From positions 62,001 through 126,000 of the forward strand of contig NZ_UUIS01000014.1 of assembly GCF_900589395.1 (NCBI RefSeq): 64,000 bases of DNA, read 5' to 3'. Shown piece after piece: positions 45,276-54,939 of the stretch. The position numbers were made by a program, and so were the translations under genes. Numbering within the stretch: position 1 is the stretch's first letter; every line of letters starts with the position of its first letter. The DNA is from Pseudomonas viridiflava (GTDB taxonomy: Bacteria > Pseudomonadota > Gammaproteobacteria > Pseudomonadales > Pseudomonadaceae). The notes under the pieces are model-generated. The model searched no databases. It had not been told where the DNA came from and saw nothing but the letters and a program-made list of their open reading frames with translations.

Positions 45276-45296
45276 TGATAGTTTCCGGGTATCAAT
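45274..45296. promoter_or_regulatory. Candidate LysR operator
   Basis: ATTGATA (45274-45280) and TATCAAT (45290-45296) are separated by 9 nt, giving the dyad with T-N11-A geometry expected of LysR sites. It overlaps the LysR start codon in the divergent promoter region, fitting autorepression plus activation of the dehydratase gene. Confidence 0.5.
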
Positions 45297-45381
45297 CGAC
45301 AGTCAATCTGGATTAGACGGACACAATACCTCGGTCCATGATCGACCCACGTCATAAAAACAACGCACCGGAACCCTCGGC

Positions 45382-46656
45382 ATGAAAATCAGACAGGTCC
45401 GCGTCACCCCCATCGCCTTTCGCGACGCCCCGTTGCTCAACGCCAGCGGCATTCATGAACCCTACGCGTTGCGCTCGATCATCGAGGTCGAAAGCGACAA
45501 CGGCCATATCGGCCTGGGTGAAAGCTATGGCGATGCGCCGGTGCTCAAGGTGTTGCAGGCCATGCAGGACAGCCTGGTGGGGCTGGATCCGTTCGACCTC
45601 AATGGCCTGCGGGCCCGGGTGATCAAGACCGTCGCCGCCATGCAGCCGGTCAGCGCCGGGGCCGAGCTGGCGCCGGGCTCGCACCCGAGCAAGCAGGTGG
45701 CCAACGCCTATTCGGCTTTCGAGGTGGCGTTTCTCGACCTGCAGGCCCGCTCGCTGGGCATGCCGCTGGTCAACCTGCTCGGTGGCGCGGTGCGTCGCGA
45801 GGTGCCGTTCAGCGCCTACCTGTTCTTCAAGTACGCCGAGCACATCGGCTCGCCGTACAAGCCCGACCGCTGGGGCGAAAGCATCAGCCCCGAGCAGATC
45901 GTGGCCCAGGCGCGGACCATGATCGAAGAGAACGGCTTCAAGAGCATCAAGCTCAAGGCCGGCACGCTGCTGGGCCCGGAGCATGAAGTGGCATGCATCA
46001 AGGCGCTGCGCCAGGCCTTCCCTGAGGCGCCGCTGCGCATCGACCCGAATGGCAACTGGTCGGTCGACACCTCGTTGCGCATGGCTGAACAACTGGCCGG
46101 GGATCTTGAATATTTCGAAGATCCCTGCCCGGGCCTGGAAGGCATGGCCGAGGTGCACAAACGCACCGGCATCCCGCTGGCGACCAACATGGTGGTCACC
46201 GACTTCGACGAGTTCCGCCGCAGTGTGGCCCTCAACAGCGTGCAGATCGTGCTCGCCGACCACCACTATTGGGGTGGCCTGCGCGACACCCAGATCCTGG
46301 CGCGCATGTGCGACACCTTCGGCCTGGGCGTGTCGATGCACTCCAACTCGCACCTGGGCATCAGCCTGATGGCCATGACCCATGTGGCAGCGGCCGTGCC
46401 GAACCTGGCCTACGCCTGTGACACCCACTACCCGTGGCAGGAGCCGGACGAAGAAGTGATCAAGGGCGGCAAGCTGCCGATCGTCAACGGCTGCGTGGCC
46501 CTGACCGACGCGCCGGGGCTGGGCGTGGAGCTGGACTATGACCAGTTGGGCAAGCTCAACGAGCTGTACCACCGCTGCGGCATTCGCCAGCGCAACGACG
46601 TGACCCAGATGCAGAAGTATCGGTCGGACTGGACGGCGGTGAAGCCACGGTTCTGA
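45382..46656 (+). CDS. Enolase-superfamily sugar-acid dehydratase, glucarate dehydratase type
   Basis: A 424-residue protein (MKIRQVRVTPIAFRDAPLLN). Catalytic features of the glucarate dehydratase group are present: the KLKAG lysine pair (about 194), the metal ligands in RIDPNGNWS, FEDPC and TNMVVTD, and the base HSNSHLGIS. It dehydrates glucarate or a close relative to a keto-deoxy acid. The usual transporter and downstream enzymes are not next to it, so exact substrate specificity is open. Confidence 0.82.
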   Translation: MKIRQVRVTPIAFRDAPLLNASGIHEPYALRSIIEVESDNGHIGLGESYGDAPVLKVLQAMQDSLVGLDPFDLNGLRARVIKTVAAMQPVSAGAELAPGSHPSKQVANAYSAFEVAFLDLQARSLGMPLVNLLGGAVRREVPFSAYLFFKYAEHIGSPYKPDRWGESISPEQIVAQARTMIEENGFKSIKLKAGTLLGPEHEVACIKALRQAFPEAPLRIDPNGNWSVDTSLRMAEQLAGDLEYFEDPCPGLEGMAEVHKRTGIPLATNMVVTDFDEFRRSVALNSVQIVLADHHYWGGLRDTQILARMCDTFGLGVSMHSNSHLGISLMAMTHVAAAVPNLAYACDTHYPWQEPDEEVIKGGKLPIVNGCVALTDAPGLGVELDYDQLGKLNELYHRCGIRQRNDVTQMQKYRSDWTAVKPRF

Positions 46657-46666
46657 TTGACCCTGG

Positions 46667-47461
46667 CTAGCAGGCCTGGCTGGGTGAGTGGCAGGCCAGG
46701 CTCGCCGCCGGCCTGTAGCCCTGGCGAATACGCTCGATCTCGCCACTGCGCTGCAACGTCGTGATCGCGGCGTTGATCTGCGGCAGCAGGGCGGCATGGC
46801 GGGCCTGGAGCATGATGGTCAGCGGCGCTTCGCTCAACTGGGCGCCCTGGCGAAAGCGGCTGGCATCGATCTGGCCGCTGGCCACCAGCGACTGGTAGAG
46901 GTCGTCGACCATCGCCACTGCATCAACCCGGCCGATCTTCAGCAATTCCAGCAGCGCCTGGTCCTGGGAGGTTTCCAGTTTCTGCAGGCGCTTGAACTCG
47001 AACGCCGCGTCCAGTCGTGGGTAGGTGTAGCCGCGCACCATGCCGATGGTGAGGTTGCTCAACTGCTCGGCCGGCAATTGGGCGGCCGGATTGCCAGCGG
47101 CGAAATACAGATGTTCGCGCACGTTCAGGTACGGCACGGAAAACACGAAGCGCGCCGCTTGTGCCGGGGCTTTCCAGTTGGGCGACTCGGCGTAGTTGAA
47201 GTCGAGCTGGTCCTTGTCGAGCATCGCTTGCAGGCGGTTGACCGGGTAGGACACGAACTGCGCATCAAGGTTTGCCTGCTTGAGCACGCGCTGCGCGATC
47301 TCCACCGCGACCCCGCGCAAGCGCGCCTGGTCGTCGGTATAGCTGAACGGCCGCCACTGCGAGCCGCCGGCCAGATAAACCGGGCTCTGGGGCTGGGGCT
47401 GGGCCTGGGCGAGCGGTAGCCCGGCCAGCAGGCCGGCGGCGATCAGTAAGCGAAATGTCAT
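46667..47461 (-). CDS. Periplasmic amino acid-type substrate-binding protein
   Basis: A 264-residue protein from ATG 47461; two ATGs further upstream are possible. The signal peptide MTFRLLIAAGLLAGLPLAQA is clear. It is a PBP-II fold protein (FSYTDDQARLRGVAVEIAQR, DKDQLDFNYAE). No ABC permease genes are nearby, so it may be an orphan binding protein or a sensor-like secreted protein. It is convergent with the dehydratase, 10 bp apart. Confidence 0.72.
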   Translation of the reverse strand: MTFRLLIAAGLLAGLPLAQAQPQPQSPVYLAGGSQWRPFSYTDDQARLRGVAVEIAQRVLKQANLDAQFVSYPVNRLQAMLDKDQLDFNYAESPNWKAPAQAARFVFSVPYLNVREHLYFAAGNPAAQLPAEQLSNLTIGMVRGYTYPRLDAAFEFKRLQKLETSQDQALLELLKIGRVDAVAMVDDLYQSLVASGQIDASRFRQGAQLSEAPLTIMLQARHAALLPQINAAITTLQRSGEIERIRQGYRPAASLACHSPSQAC

Positions 47462-47628
47462 GCCTGGCATCCTGTTGCGGCTCAATCCGTCGAGTCTGAG
47501 GGTTCAGCATGGCAGGCTTATGTTCGTTGCACAGGCATCTGCCCTCTACGCTTGAAACGAAGATGGACGTGCGAGGTTTATGGACGCCACCGCGTTTGTA
47601 ATCACCGACGGGTCAGGGCGAGCCTTGG

Positions 47629-48927
47629 TCATGGGGTCAGGCGAATGATTTTCGGAAAGCGCGTCAGCGCAATCGTGGCCTTGCAGCGGCCCTGATCACA
47701 CTGCCAGGCCTGCTCGCTGGCAATGTGGCCCCGTTCGGCGTGCACGGTGTCGAGCCAGCGCACCGGGCCGCTGATCGGCGCATGGCTTTCAACCTGCAGC
47801 TCACGTGGCTTGCCAATGGCCCAGGCCACCAGTACGCGCTCTTGCCCCTTGCTGAAGTGCAACTGGTAGACCGTGTCGGACAGGGCGCTGGCCTGGGCCT
47901 CATAGGTGTACTGACTGACCAGCGGGGCGATGGCTTTCATCAGGGTGTACGCGGGCTTGGGCGACAGGTCTTGATTGACCACCCCGAAATTGTGCTCCTG
48001 GTCGAAGCGGTCAGGCCCGTCGTTGTACAGGTCGTACCACCACAGGCCCTTGACGTTGGGGATCGTGCGCGCCAGAAACCAGACCCGCGCCATGTACAGC
48101 GCCTGGGTCACCTCACTTTTGCCGCAGGCGCCCTGATGGCTCGGCCAGCCCATTTCGGTGAGGTAGAGCGGCACATCGCGCCCGGCGCGGGTGCGTACAT
48201 GCCGTTCATAATCGACCATCCAGCGCCACCAGGCTTCCGGCGTGTTCTGGTCGTTGGCCTCGCAATGCACATAGGGGTGCAAGGACAGGCCATCGACCAG
48301 GTCCAGCGCGCCACTGTCGATCAGCGGGTCGACAAAGCCGCTCTTCATGCCGGCGGTGGTCACCGCGCCCACCAGAATCTTTGCCGGTGTGCCGGGCGCG
48401 GCACGGGTGTTGCGGCGCAGCACCGGCGCGGTCTGCTTGATCAGCTCGGCATAATCGCGGGCGAGCTGGCGGTCGCGGGGTGCTTCCATGTCCCACTCGT
48501 TCCAGATTTCATAGAAGTTGATCCGGTTGCCCAGTTGCTGGCTGGTGTAGTCGACGTACTTGAGAAACGCCCCCGTCACCTGCGGCGTGCGCGGCTTGGC
48601 GTTCTGGTGGAACCAGGTGCTGTAGCCGAGGATGCCCATGCGGCTCAGTTTCAGCGTCTCGGCCTGGCTGAGGTAGCGCCGCCATTGTGGCGGCACGTGC
48701 AACTGGTGCGGGCCGGGCGCGGCGGCCGACCACAGAATGTCGTCCCTGAGTGAGGTAAAGCCGGCCTCGGCCGCGCGCTTCAAGGGGGCCTGCAAAGGCT
48801 GCTCGACATTCATCAGGTGCGTGGTCACGCCCAGGATAAAGGCAGGTTCAGCGGCCTGCGCCGACGGCAACCAGGCCGCTGTAGCCGCCAGCCAGGGCAG
48901 GGCGGCGCGTAAAAACGTACGTGTCAT
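47629..48927 (-). CDS. Secreted glycoside hydrolase (GH39/GH5-like TIM barrel)
   Basis: A 432-residue protein from ATG 48927 (MTRTFLRAALPWLAATAAWL), with GAGGGA 6 bp upstream. The signal peptide ends SAQA|AEP. Catalytic acid/base Glu is in YEIWNEWD and nucleophile Glu in YLTEMGWPS, as in clan A hydrolases such as PslG. It follows an O-antigen-ligase-like membrane protein gene by only 10 bp, so it probably trims or processes a surface polysaccharide. Confidence 0.75.
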   Translation of the reverse strand: MTRTFLRAALPWLAATAAWLPSAQAAEPAFILGVTTHLMNVEQPLQAPLKRAAEAGFTSLRDDILWSAAAPGPHQLHVPPQWRRYLSQAETLKLSRMGILGYSTWFHQNAKPRTPQVTGAFLKYVDYTSQQLGNRINFYEIWNEWDMEAPRDRQLARDYAELIKQTAPVLRRNTRAAPGTPAKILVGAVTTAGMKSGFVDPLIDSGALDLVDGLSLHPYVHCEANDQNTPEAWWRWMVDYERHVRTRAGRDVPLYLTEMGWPSHQGACGKSEVTQALYMARVWFLARTIPNVKGLWWYDLYNDGPDRFDQEHNFGVVNQDLSPKPAYTLMKAIAPLVSQYTYEAQASALSDTVYQLHFSKGQERVLVAWAIGKPRELQVESHAPISGPVRWLDTVHAERGHIASEQAWQCDQGRCKATIALTRFPKIIRLTP

Positions 48928-48937
48928 CGTCGGTCCC

Positions 48938-50245
48938 TCAGGGCTGTGGCGTGAAAGGCAACAGCTTGAATGGCTGCGTGCGCTCCTTCGCTTCGTGTGC
49001 CGACCGGTTGCCCAGCACATGGCCGATCACCAGCCCCAGGAACAGGTCGACCACGGCAATTTCGAACAGGTCCGAGGTCCAGCTGACCAGGCAGCAGAAG
49101 AAGGCAATCGACAGCAGCATGCGCGCCGGGCGGCTGTTGTCGCCGATCAGGGCGAACAACAGCGGCACCTGCATGACGTACAGCCACAGCCCGGCGACAC
49201 CGAGCATGGCCCACAGGTAGACCGGGGTGCTGTCGACGATGGCCAGCAGGCCGGCGCCCATGACCGGGTACAGCGCCTGGGTGCTGCCGACCATGCCAAA
49301 GCCCGCGCCGGTCAGGCCCCAGCCCTCCAGCATCATGTACTCGACCAGGTTGGGCCAGGTGTTGTTGAGCCGGTCATACAGTGAGGCCAGCGAGCGGCTG
49401 CTACTGCTGACGATGTGGGCGTCGAAGTCATGCATCAGCCCCAGCAGCGGCAGCAGCAGGCCCACCGCCACCACCAGTACACACAAGGCCCGGCAGATCC
49501 ACGGCAGGCGCAGCACCAGCAGCATGCCCAGGGTCAGCACCAGGGCCGCCGCCGGCGCCTTGCTGGTGGTCATGACCACGGCAACCACGGTCGCGGCACA
49601 CAGCAGCGCCCTGAGCGGCAGCGCCCGCACAAACAACAGCAGGTACAGGCTGTACAGGGCAATCAGGTTGGCCAGGACGCTCGACACCCGGGCAAAGCCG
49701 GCCACCCGGTCCTGGTCGGCATCGCTCCAGGCGGTATTACCGCTCAGTTGGGTGTCGCCCATGCTGTAGCTGTAGCCTTTCCAGGGCACCTGGGCGTACT
49801 TGTCGAGCAGCAGTCCCAGCAGCGAGGCCAGCAGGCACAGGGCCACAGCCTTGCCAAGCAGCGTCTGGCGCTGCAGCAGATACCGGCTGCACACCAGGGC
49901 GAACAACAACGGGCTGATGGCAAACAGGCTGAACGCCAGGTTCTGCACGCTGGCGCCATGCAGCATGCCCAGCAACCCGGAAATCAACAGGGCCAGCAAG
50001 CATAGCCAGAAGCCCCGCCCGCCCTTGAAAGTGAACAATTCGATCACGAACAGTGCCGTGCAGGCCATTTTCGGCAGGTACAGCACCGGCCCCAGGCCGG
50101 CCAGGTCAAAGTAGTAGCGCAAGGCGCCGGAAAAGGTCTCGACCAACAGCAGGCTGATGGCGGTCCAGACGACCACAGTGGATTTATCGAATGCCAGCAG
50201 CGACGCGCGCGCGTCGTGGGCGTGGAGGGCAGGGTTCAACGCCAT
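48938..50245 (-). CDS. O-antigen ligase / Wzy-like membrane protein
   Basis: A 435-residue protein from ATG 50245 (MALNPALHAHDARASLLAFD). About ten transmembrane segments and a large periplasmic loop (YDRLNNTWPNLVEYMMLEGW) are visible, typical of the O-antigen ligase/polymerase superfamily. Such proteins join or polymerise polysaccharide on the periplasmic face. It is in an operon with the glycoside hydrolase. No glycosyltransferases are nearby, so the glycan must be made elsewhere. Confidence 0.68.
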   Translation of the reverse strand: MALNPALHAHDARASLLAFDKSTVVVWTAISLLLVETFSGALRYYFDLAGLGPVLYLPKMACTALFVIELFTFKGGRGFWLCLLALLISGLLGMLHGASVQNLAFSLFAISPLLFALVCSRYLLQRQTLLGKAVALCLLASLLGLLLDKYAQVPWKGYSYSMGDTQLSGNTAWSDADQDRVAGFARVSSVLANLIALYSLYLLLFVRALPLRALLCAATVVAVVMTTSKAPAAALVLTLGMLLVLRLPWICRALCVLVVAVGLLLPLLGLMHDFDAHIVSSSSRSLASLYDRLNNTWPNLVEYMMLEGWGLTGAGFGMVGSTQALYPVMGAGLLAIVDSTPVYLWAMLGVAGLWLYVMQVPLLFALIGDNSRPARMLLSIAFFCCLVSWTSDLFEIAVVDLFLGLVIGHVLGNRSAHEAKERTQPFKLLPFTPQP

Positions 50246-50484
50246 GGGGATATGCCTTCGAGCAGGCGCAGGCATCGATACGGACGGCCGTGGCACACAG
50301 GCACGCTACCGCCCATCGACCGCGCGGGAGGGGTCAATGCAGCCAGGGAGGTTTTCAAGCACAACAAGAGAGTCTGGAGCGAACGCTCCAACGGCGTGAC
50401 AGGCGTCTATAACAGACGCAGATGCGCGGGCTGTCAATGTTTTCCATCCAGGCACGCAGTCGCGCACCCAACATGGAACCGGTA

Positions 50485-50720
50485 GTAGGAGCGCGCTTGC
50501 CCGCGACCGAGTGCGCAGCGCTCGCAAAATTTGCGAAACGCCGCAAATTTACGACTGCTACCCCATCCGGGATCTATGAAACGCCGCAAATTTACGACTG
50601 CTACCCCGTCCGGGATCTATGAAACGCTACAAATTTACGACTGCTACCCCGTCCGGGATCTATGAAACGCCGCAAATTTACGACTGCTGCGCAGCCGGTC
50701 GCGGGCAAGCGCGCTCCTAC
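50485..50720. repeat. REPIN-like element 3, expanded
   Basis: It has the same arms as elements 1 and 2 (GTAGGAGCGCGCTTGCCCGC at 50485, reverse complement ending 50720) but is about 100 bp longer, because the centre holds a 43-bp tandem repeat. It lies between the O-antigen-ligase-like gene and opgD. Confidence 0.8.
50535..50688. repeat. 43-bp tandem repeat inside REPIN 3
   Basis: Units begin GAAACGCCGCAAATTTACGA at 50535, 50578 and 50621 (third with CTAC for CCGC), plus a partial fourth at 50664. They differ by only a few bases, so the expansion is recent. Units abut with no spacers, which excludes CRISPR. The unit length is not a multiple of three and it is non-coding. Confidence 0.85.
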
Positions 50721-50735
50721 ACAGGGGCTATTGCG

Positions 50736-52355
50736 TTATGGGTACTTGCGCTGGTCCGGCGCCGGCGGGAAGTACTGGTACAGCCAGGTTTCGCTCAAGG
50801 TGCGGTCGCGCGAGCGGATGAACATGCGCATTTCCACCGGCTCCACCGAGTCACTGTCGGGCAGCCAGTCGAACATCACCCGGTAGCCCTGGATGTCAGG
50901 CAGGTACTGGATGTTGAAGTCCTGGGTCTTGCCATGGGACACCTTGAGAATCGGCTCGATGCCGACGCCTTCGGGCAGGCGGTCCAGGCCGCCACCGTGG
51001 AAGTCCACGGCAAAGCGTCGCGCCCAGTATTTGGGGTAGTGCTCGCCGGGGGTCCAGCCTTCCAGGAAGCCGCCCATGCCCGAACGGGTGGCATGGATCT
51101 GCGCCAGCGGCGTGCTGACCGGGGGCAGGGCGCTCCAGAACAGTTTGTAGCTGTAGTTGAGCGAGTCGCCGGCCTTGACCTTGTTCTTGGGGGTCCAGAA
51201 CACCACGATGTTGTCCATGGTCTCGCCGGTGGTCGGGATCTCCAGCAGGCTGATCTCGCCTTCACCCCAGGCGTTGGTCGGCTCGACCCACAGGCTCGGT
51301 CGACGGCTGTACCACACCACGGTGTCCTGGTAGCTCTTGAAGTCGTGGTCGTACTGCACCAGGCCGAAGCCCTTGGGGTCCTTGTCGGCGAAAGCGTTGA
51401 ATTGCAGCTTGGCCGGGTTGTTCAGCGGCCGGCAGATCCACTCGCCGTTACCACGCCACATCGACAGGCGATCGGAGTCGTGCAGTTGCGGGTGGATGCT
51501 GTCGCACATGCGGCGCTCATGGGTGCCGCAGCTGAACATGCTGGTCATCGGCGTGATACCCAATTGTTCGATGTCGGCGCGGGCGTTGATGTGCGCGTCG
51601 ATCTCCATCACCACCTGGTTGGCCTGGCAATCGATGTCGAACTTGTAGGCGCCGGTGGCGCTTGGCGAGTCGAGCAGGGCATAGACGGTGAAGCGGGTGG
51701 CGTTCTTGGCCGGGGTCTCGAACCAGAACTTGGTGAAGTCGGGGAATTCTTCCTGGCGCTTGGCAAAGGTGTCGATGGCCAGGCCGCGGGCCGACAGGCC
51801 GTATTGCTTGGTATTGTCCACGGCACGGAAGTAGCTGGCGCCCAGGAATGACAGGATGTCGTGGATCGCGATCTCGGGGGCCTTGAACACCTTGAAGCCG
51901 GCAAAGCCCAGGTCGCCCTTGACCAGGTTCTTGTCGATGCCGCTGTTCTCGTAGTTGAACAGTTCGTGACGGAAATGCACTTCGCGGGCGGTCTTGCTCT
52001 TGGGATCGACGCTGTACATGCGCACCGGCGTCTTGAAACCCATGCCGACGTGGAAGAACTGCACGTCGAGCTGGCCTTTGACTTCTTTCCACAGCGAGTG
52101 GTTGGGGTCGTAGCGGATGGCATTGAACTGCTGCGGGGTCATGTCGGCCAGCACAGGAGGCAGGACCTGCTTGGTACTGACGTAAGGATTGCCGGCCAAT
52201 TGCTTGGCCTGGGCCTGCAACGTGGCGAAATCGAACGGTTCCTTTTCGCCATCGGCTGCCGCGGCGAGGGCGCGCGCAGCAAAAAGCCCCGAGGCAGGCA
52301 GGGCGCTATAAGCGGCCACCGCCATGGATGCTTTCAAGAGATTCCTGCGGTTCAT
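50736..52355 (-). CDS. opgD: Glucan biosynthesis protein D (periplasmic glucans)
   Basis: A 539-residue protein from ATG 52355, with GAGG about 12 bp upstream. The N-terminus [20 protein letters not shown] is a twin-arginine signal, as known for OpgD. The two-domain MdoG fold signatures are present ([52 protein letters not shown]). It acts in the periplasm on osmoregulated glucans. opgG and opgH are not adjacent. Confidence 0.92.
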   Translation of the reverse strand: MNRRNLLKASMAVAAYSALPASGLFAARALAAAADGEKEPFDFATLQAQAKQLAGNPYVSTKQVLPPVLADMTPQQFNAIRYDPNHSLWKEVKGQLDVQFFHVGMGFKTPVRMYSVDPKSKTAREVHFRHELFNYENSGIDKNLVKGDLGFAGFKVFKAPEIAIHDILSFLGASYFRAVDNTKQYGLSARGLAIDTFAKRQEEFPDFTKFWFETPAKNATRFTVYALLDSPSATGAYKFDIDCQANQVVMEIDAHINARADIEQLGITPMTSMFSCGTHERRMCDSIHPQLHDSDRLSMWRGNGEWICRPLNNPAKLQFNAFADKDPKGFGLVQYDHDFKSYQDTVVWYSRRPSLWVEPTNAWGEGEISLLEIPTTGETMDNIVVFWTPKNKVKAGDSLNYSYKLFWSALPPVSTPLAQIHATRSGMGGFLEGWTPGEHYPKYWARRFAVDFHGGGLDRLPEGVGIEPILKVSHGKTQDFNIQYLPDIQGYRVMFDWLPDSDSVEPVEMRMFIRSRDRTLSETWLYQYFPPAPDQRKYP

Positions 52356-52935
52356 AAATGTGAAGCCTCTAAGTAATTCCGTGCGTCCTGCACAAAAAAG
52401 CGCGCCAACGACTCCCTGCCGCACGCAAACTACCCACAACAGATAACAAAGACGAGATGCGGTTCGAAAAAAACTTGAGAAAGACGTGGTGCCCGTTACT
52501 TGGCGCGGCGTTGATTCAGGTGCCTGCCGCTTATGACAAAGGCTCTGGAACGCGGCCCGGCACCGGTTGCAAGGCGGTACAGGGCCTGGCAACAGGGCAG
52601 CGGGCCGCTGAATGAAGGCAAAATGCTGCAATATTCCGCAACCATTTTGCCGGGGCGGCCGATGCCGCTCAATCAGCCTGCACACAAACCTCTGGCAGGC
52701 AGCTCTGCTGGCGATGGCTGCGTGACAGACGCAGCAGGTGTATGGGCCTTGATGGCCTCATCGCGGGCAGAGCCCCCTCCCACCAGATTGATGTCGCCCA
52801 AGGTCTGGTGCCTGGCACCGGACTGTGGGAGGCGGCTTGCCGGCGATGGCTATGGGACAGGCGCAGCAGGTGTAGGGGCCTTGCCGGCCTCATCGTCGGA
52901 TCGCCGCCCGGAGCAGAGCCCCCCTCCCACGGGTT
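52356..52935. other. Intergenic stretch with duplicated REP sequence
   Basis: About 580 bp without a convincing gene. It includes the opgD upstream region and, from 52690, a duplicated block of about 60-90 bp (near 52690-52783 and 52840-52930), each ending in a REP arm. Confidence 0.55.
52690..52930. repeat. Diverged direct duplication carrying REP arms
   Basis: Two blocks share GGCGATGGCT, ACGCAGCAGGTGTA / GCGCAGCAGGTGTA, GGGCCTTG, GGCCTCATCG and a terminal AGAGCCCCCTCCCAC. A REP arm of opposite sense (GTGGGAGGCGGCTTGCCGGC, 52825) lies between. It looks like an older local REP duplication. Confidence 0.6.
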
Positions 52936-53868
52936 TCAGGTCCACCAGTAGCGCACCAGGTGGAAGAAGATCGGCGCGGCGAAGCAGACCGAGTCGAGGC
53001 GGTCGAGCATGCCGCCGTGGCCTTCGATCATGTGGCCCCAGTCCTTCACACCACGGTCGCGCTTGATGGCCGACATCACGATGCCGCCGGCAAACCCCAG
53101 CAGGTTGATGAGCACGGCAATGGCCAGCGCCTGCAAGGCGTTGAACGGGGTGATCCACCACAAGGCGGCACCGATCATCGAGGCCAGGGCGATGCCGCCG
53201 ACAAAACCTTCGACGGTCTTGGACGGCGACAGGTTGGGCGCGATCTTGCGCTTGCCGAACAGCTTGCCGCACACGTACTGCAAGACGTCCGACAGCTGCA
53301 CGACGATCACCAGCCAGGCGATCAGCAGCAGGTGGCGTCCTTCATAGCCCGGAATGTCCAGGGTCAGCAGGGCCGGCACATAGGACACGCAGAACACTGC
53401 AATCATCAGGCCCCACTGGACCTTGGAGGCGCGCTCCAGGAAGTTCTTGGTGTCGCCGCCCAACGACGCCAGGATCGGCAGCAGCAGGAACACGTACACC
53501 GGAATGAAGATCGAAAACAGGCCGTACCACTTCATCGAGATCAGCACGTACTGCAGCGGCAGGGCCACATAGAACGCCGCCACCAGGGCCGGGTAGTCGC
53601 TGCGCCGGGTCGGGGTGAGGGTCAGGAACTCACGCAGGGCATAGAACGACACCGCGTAGAACAGCAGGATCACTGCTGTGTGCCCCAGCCAGAAGGCGGC
53701 ACCGATGACCAGCACCATCACCCACCAGGCGTTGATCCGGGCGTTGAGGTTGTCGATTACCGCGTGCGGGCCACGGGCCTTGAGCTTGAGCACATAGCCG
53801 ACCACCGAGGCCAGCAACAGGATCACGCCAATGCCCATGAACAACAGTTGAGTCTGGTTCTCCATCAT
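52936..53868 (-). CDS. Phosphatidate cytidylyltransferase homolog (CdsA family)
   Basis: A 310-residue membrane protein (MMENQTQLLFMGIGVILLLA), with about eight transmembrane segments. The C-terminal signature SPSKTVEGFVGG...VKDWGHMIEGHGGMLDRLDS matches CdsA, which forms CDP-diacylglycerol. Essential cdsA usually lies near uppS/lpxD, so this is probably a second, specialised copy. Its start overlaps the stop of the upstream acyltransferase (TAATG). Confidence 0.85.
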   Translation of the reverse strand: MMENQTQLLFMGIGVILLLASVVGYVLKLKARGPHAVIDNLNARINAWWVMVLVIGAAFWLGHTAVILLFYAVSFYALREFLTLTPTRRSDYPALVAAFYVALPLQYVLISMKWYGLFSIFIPVYVFLLLPILASLGGDTKNFLERASKVQWGLMIAVFCVSYVPALLTLDIPGYEGRHLLLIAWLVIVVQLSDVLQYVCGKLFGKRKIAPNLSPSKTVEGFVGGIALASMIGAALWWITPFNALQALAIAVLINLLGFAGGIVMSAIKRDRGVKDWGHMIEGHGGMLDRLDSVCFAAPIFFHLVRYWWT

Positions 53869-54485
53869 TACTGCTCCGCCCCCATGGCCAGCAGCGCTTC
53901 ACGGCTGCGGGCGAGAAAATGCTCTTTGGTTTCGTCTTCTTCCAGGCGCAGCGGTGCACCGAAACTGGTGGTGCACAACAGCGGTAACGGCAGGAAGCGT
54001 CCCTTGGGCATGACCCGGTTGAGGTTGGAAATCCACACCGGCACCAGTTCAGCCTGCGGATAACTCTTGGCCAGGTGGTACAAGCCGCTCTTGAACGGCA
54101 GCAGGCCTTCATCCGGGTTGCGTGTGCCCTCGGGAAAGATGATCAGCGAATGACCCAGCTGCAGGGCGTCGATCATCGGTTGCAGCGGGTTGCTCTGTTC
54201 ATCGGTGCGCTGTCGGTCGACCAGCACACCGTCGAACACGTTGTTGATGATGTAGCGGCGCAAGGCCCCGGACTGCCAATAGTCGGCGCCGGCAACCGGG
54301 CGGGTGGAACTGCGTAGCTGGCGCGGCAACGAGGCCCAGAGCAGCACAAAGTCGCCGTGGCTGCTGTGGTTGGCGTAATAGATCCGCTGCACCGGTTCCG
54401 GCGTGCAGCCCAGCCACAGGCTGCGGGCGCCGGTGACGCTGCGCGCCCCGGCGGTGATGAGTGTGGCGACCACTGATTCGAACAT
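53868..54485 (-). CDS. 1-acylglycerol-3-phosphate acyltransferase-like (PlsC family)
   Basis: A 205-residue protein with the PlsC catalytic motif NHSSHGD (His-X4-Asp, near residue 40) and the substrate motif FPEGTR. It is shorter than PlsC and lacks a clear N-terminal anchor. It transfers acyl groups to a lysophospholipid. It is tightly packed between the cytidylyltransferase and a small membrane protein gene. Confidence 0.85.
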   Translation of the reverse strand: MFESVVATLITAGARSVTGARSLWLGCTPEPVQRIYYANHSSHGDFVLLWASLPRQLRSSTRPVAGADYWQSGALRRYIINNVFDGVLVDRQRTDEQSNPLQPMIDALQLGHSLIIFPEGTRNPDEGLLPFKSGLYHLAKSYPQAELVPVWISNLNRVMPKGRFLPLPLLCTTSFGAPLRLEEDETKEHFLARSREALLAMGAEQ

Positions 54486-54495
54486 GACGATTCCT

Positions 54496-54939
54496 TCAAT
54501 GAAGCAAGGGGAAGACCAGCAAGGGGCCGAGCAGCACCAGCAATTGCACGGCCACCAGGACCAGCTGTCGACGCAACAGCCTGAGCGCGCCCTGGCTGCG
54601 CACCGCCCAGGGGCGACCGGCCTTGTCGGCCGGCTGCAACCCCAGGGCGATCAAGGCCTGGTCCAGGGCCTGGGTGGTATCAGGCAACAGCCGGGCTTCG
54701 CTGCCCAGGGTCTGGAACAGGTCGGCGTCGAACGCAACGCGCATGGCGTAGTACTTTTCAATCAGGCCCAGCAGCACCAGCGTGCCCAGCCACACCGTGA
54801 GCAGGGGCATGGCGGTGATCCATAGCTGCAACATGCCCACAGCCAGGCTCAGCAGCGTAAACCCGGTGGACAGATTATCCAGCGTCCGGCCACGGCGCAG
54901 CAGGCTGGCTACGACGTGCAACTGCATGTCTGCGCTCAT
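54496..54939 (-). CDS. Small membrane protein of the lipid operon
   Basis: A 147-residue protein from ATG 54939 (MSADMQLHVVASLLRRGRTL), whose start overlaps the upstream stop (ATGA). Two transmembrane segments lie near residues 28-62, plus one at the C-terminus. No family is recognised. The coupling argues that it acts with the flanking lipid enzymes. Confidence 0.7.
   Translation of the reverse strand: MSADMQLHVVASLLRRGRTLDNLSTGFTLLSLAVGMLQLWITAMPLLTVWLGTLVLLGLIEKYYAMRVAFDADLFQTLGSEARLLPDTTQALDQALIALGLQPADKAGRPWAVRSQGALRLLRRQLVLVAVQLLVLLGPLLVFPLLH

Noticed and set aside
50535..50688. CRISPR array
   Set aside because: The 43-bp units abut with no unique spacers, and there are no cas genes.
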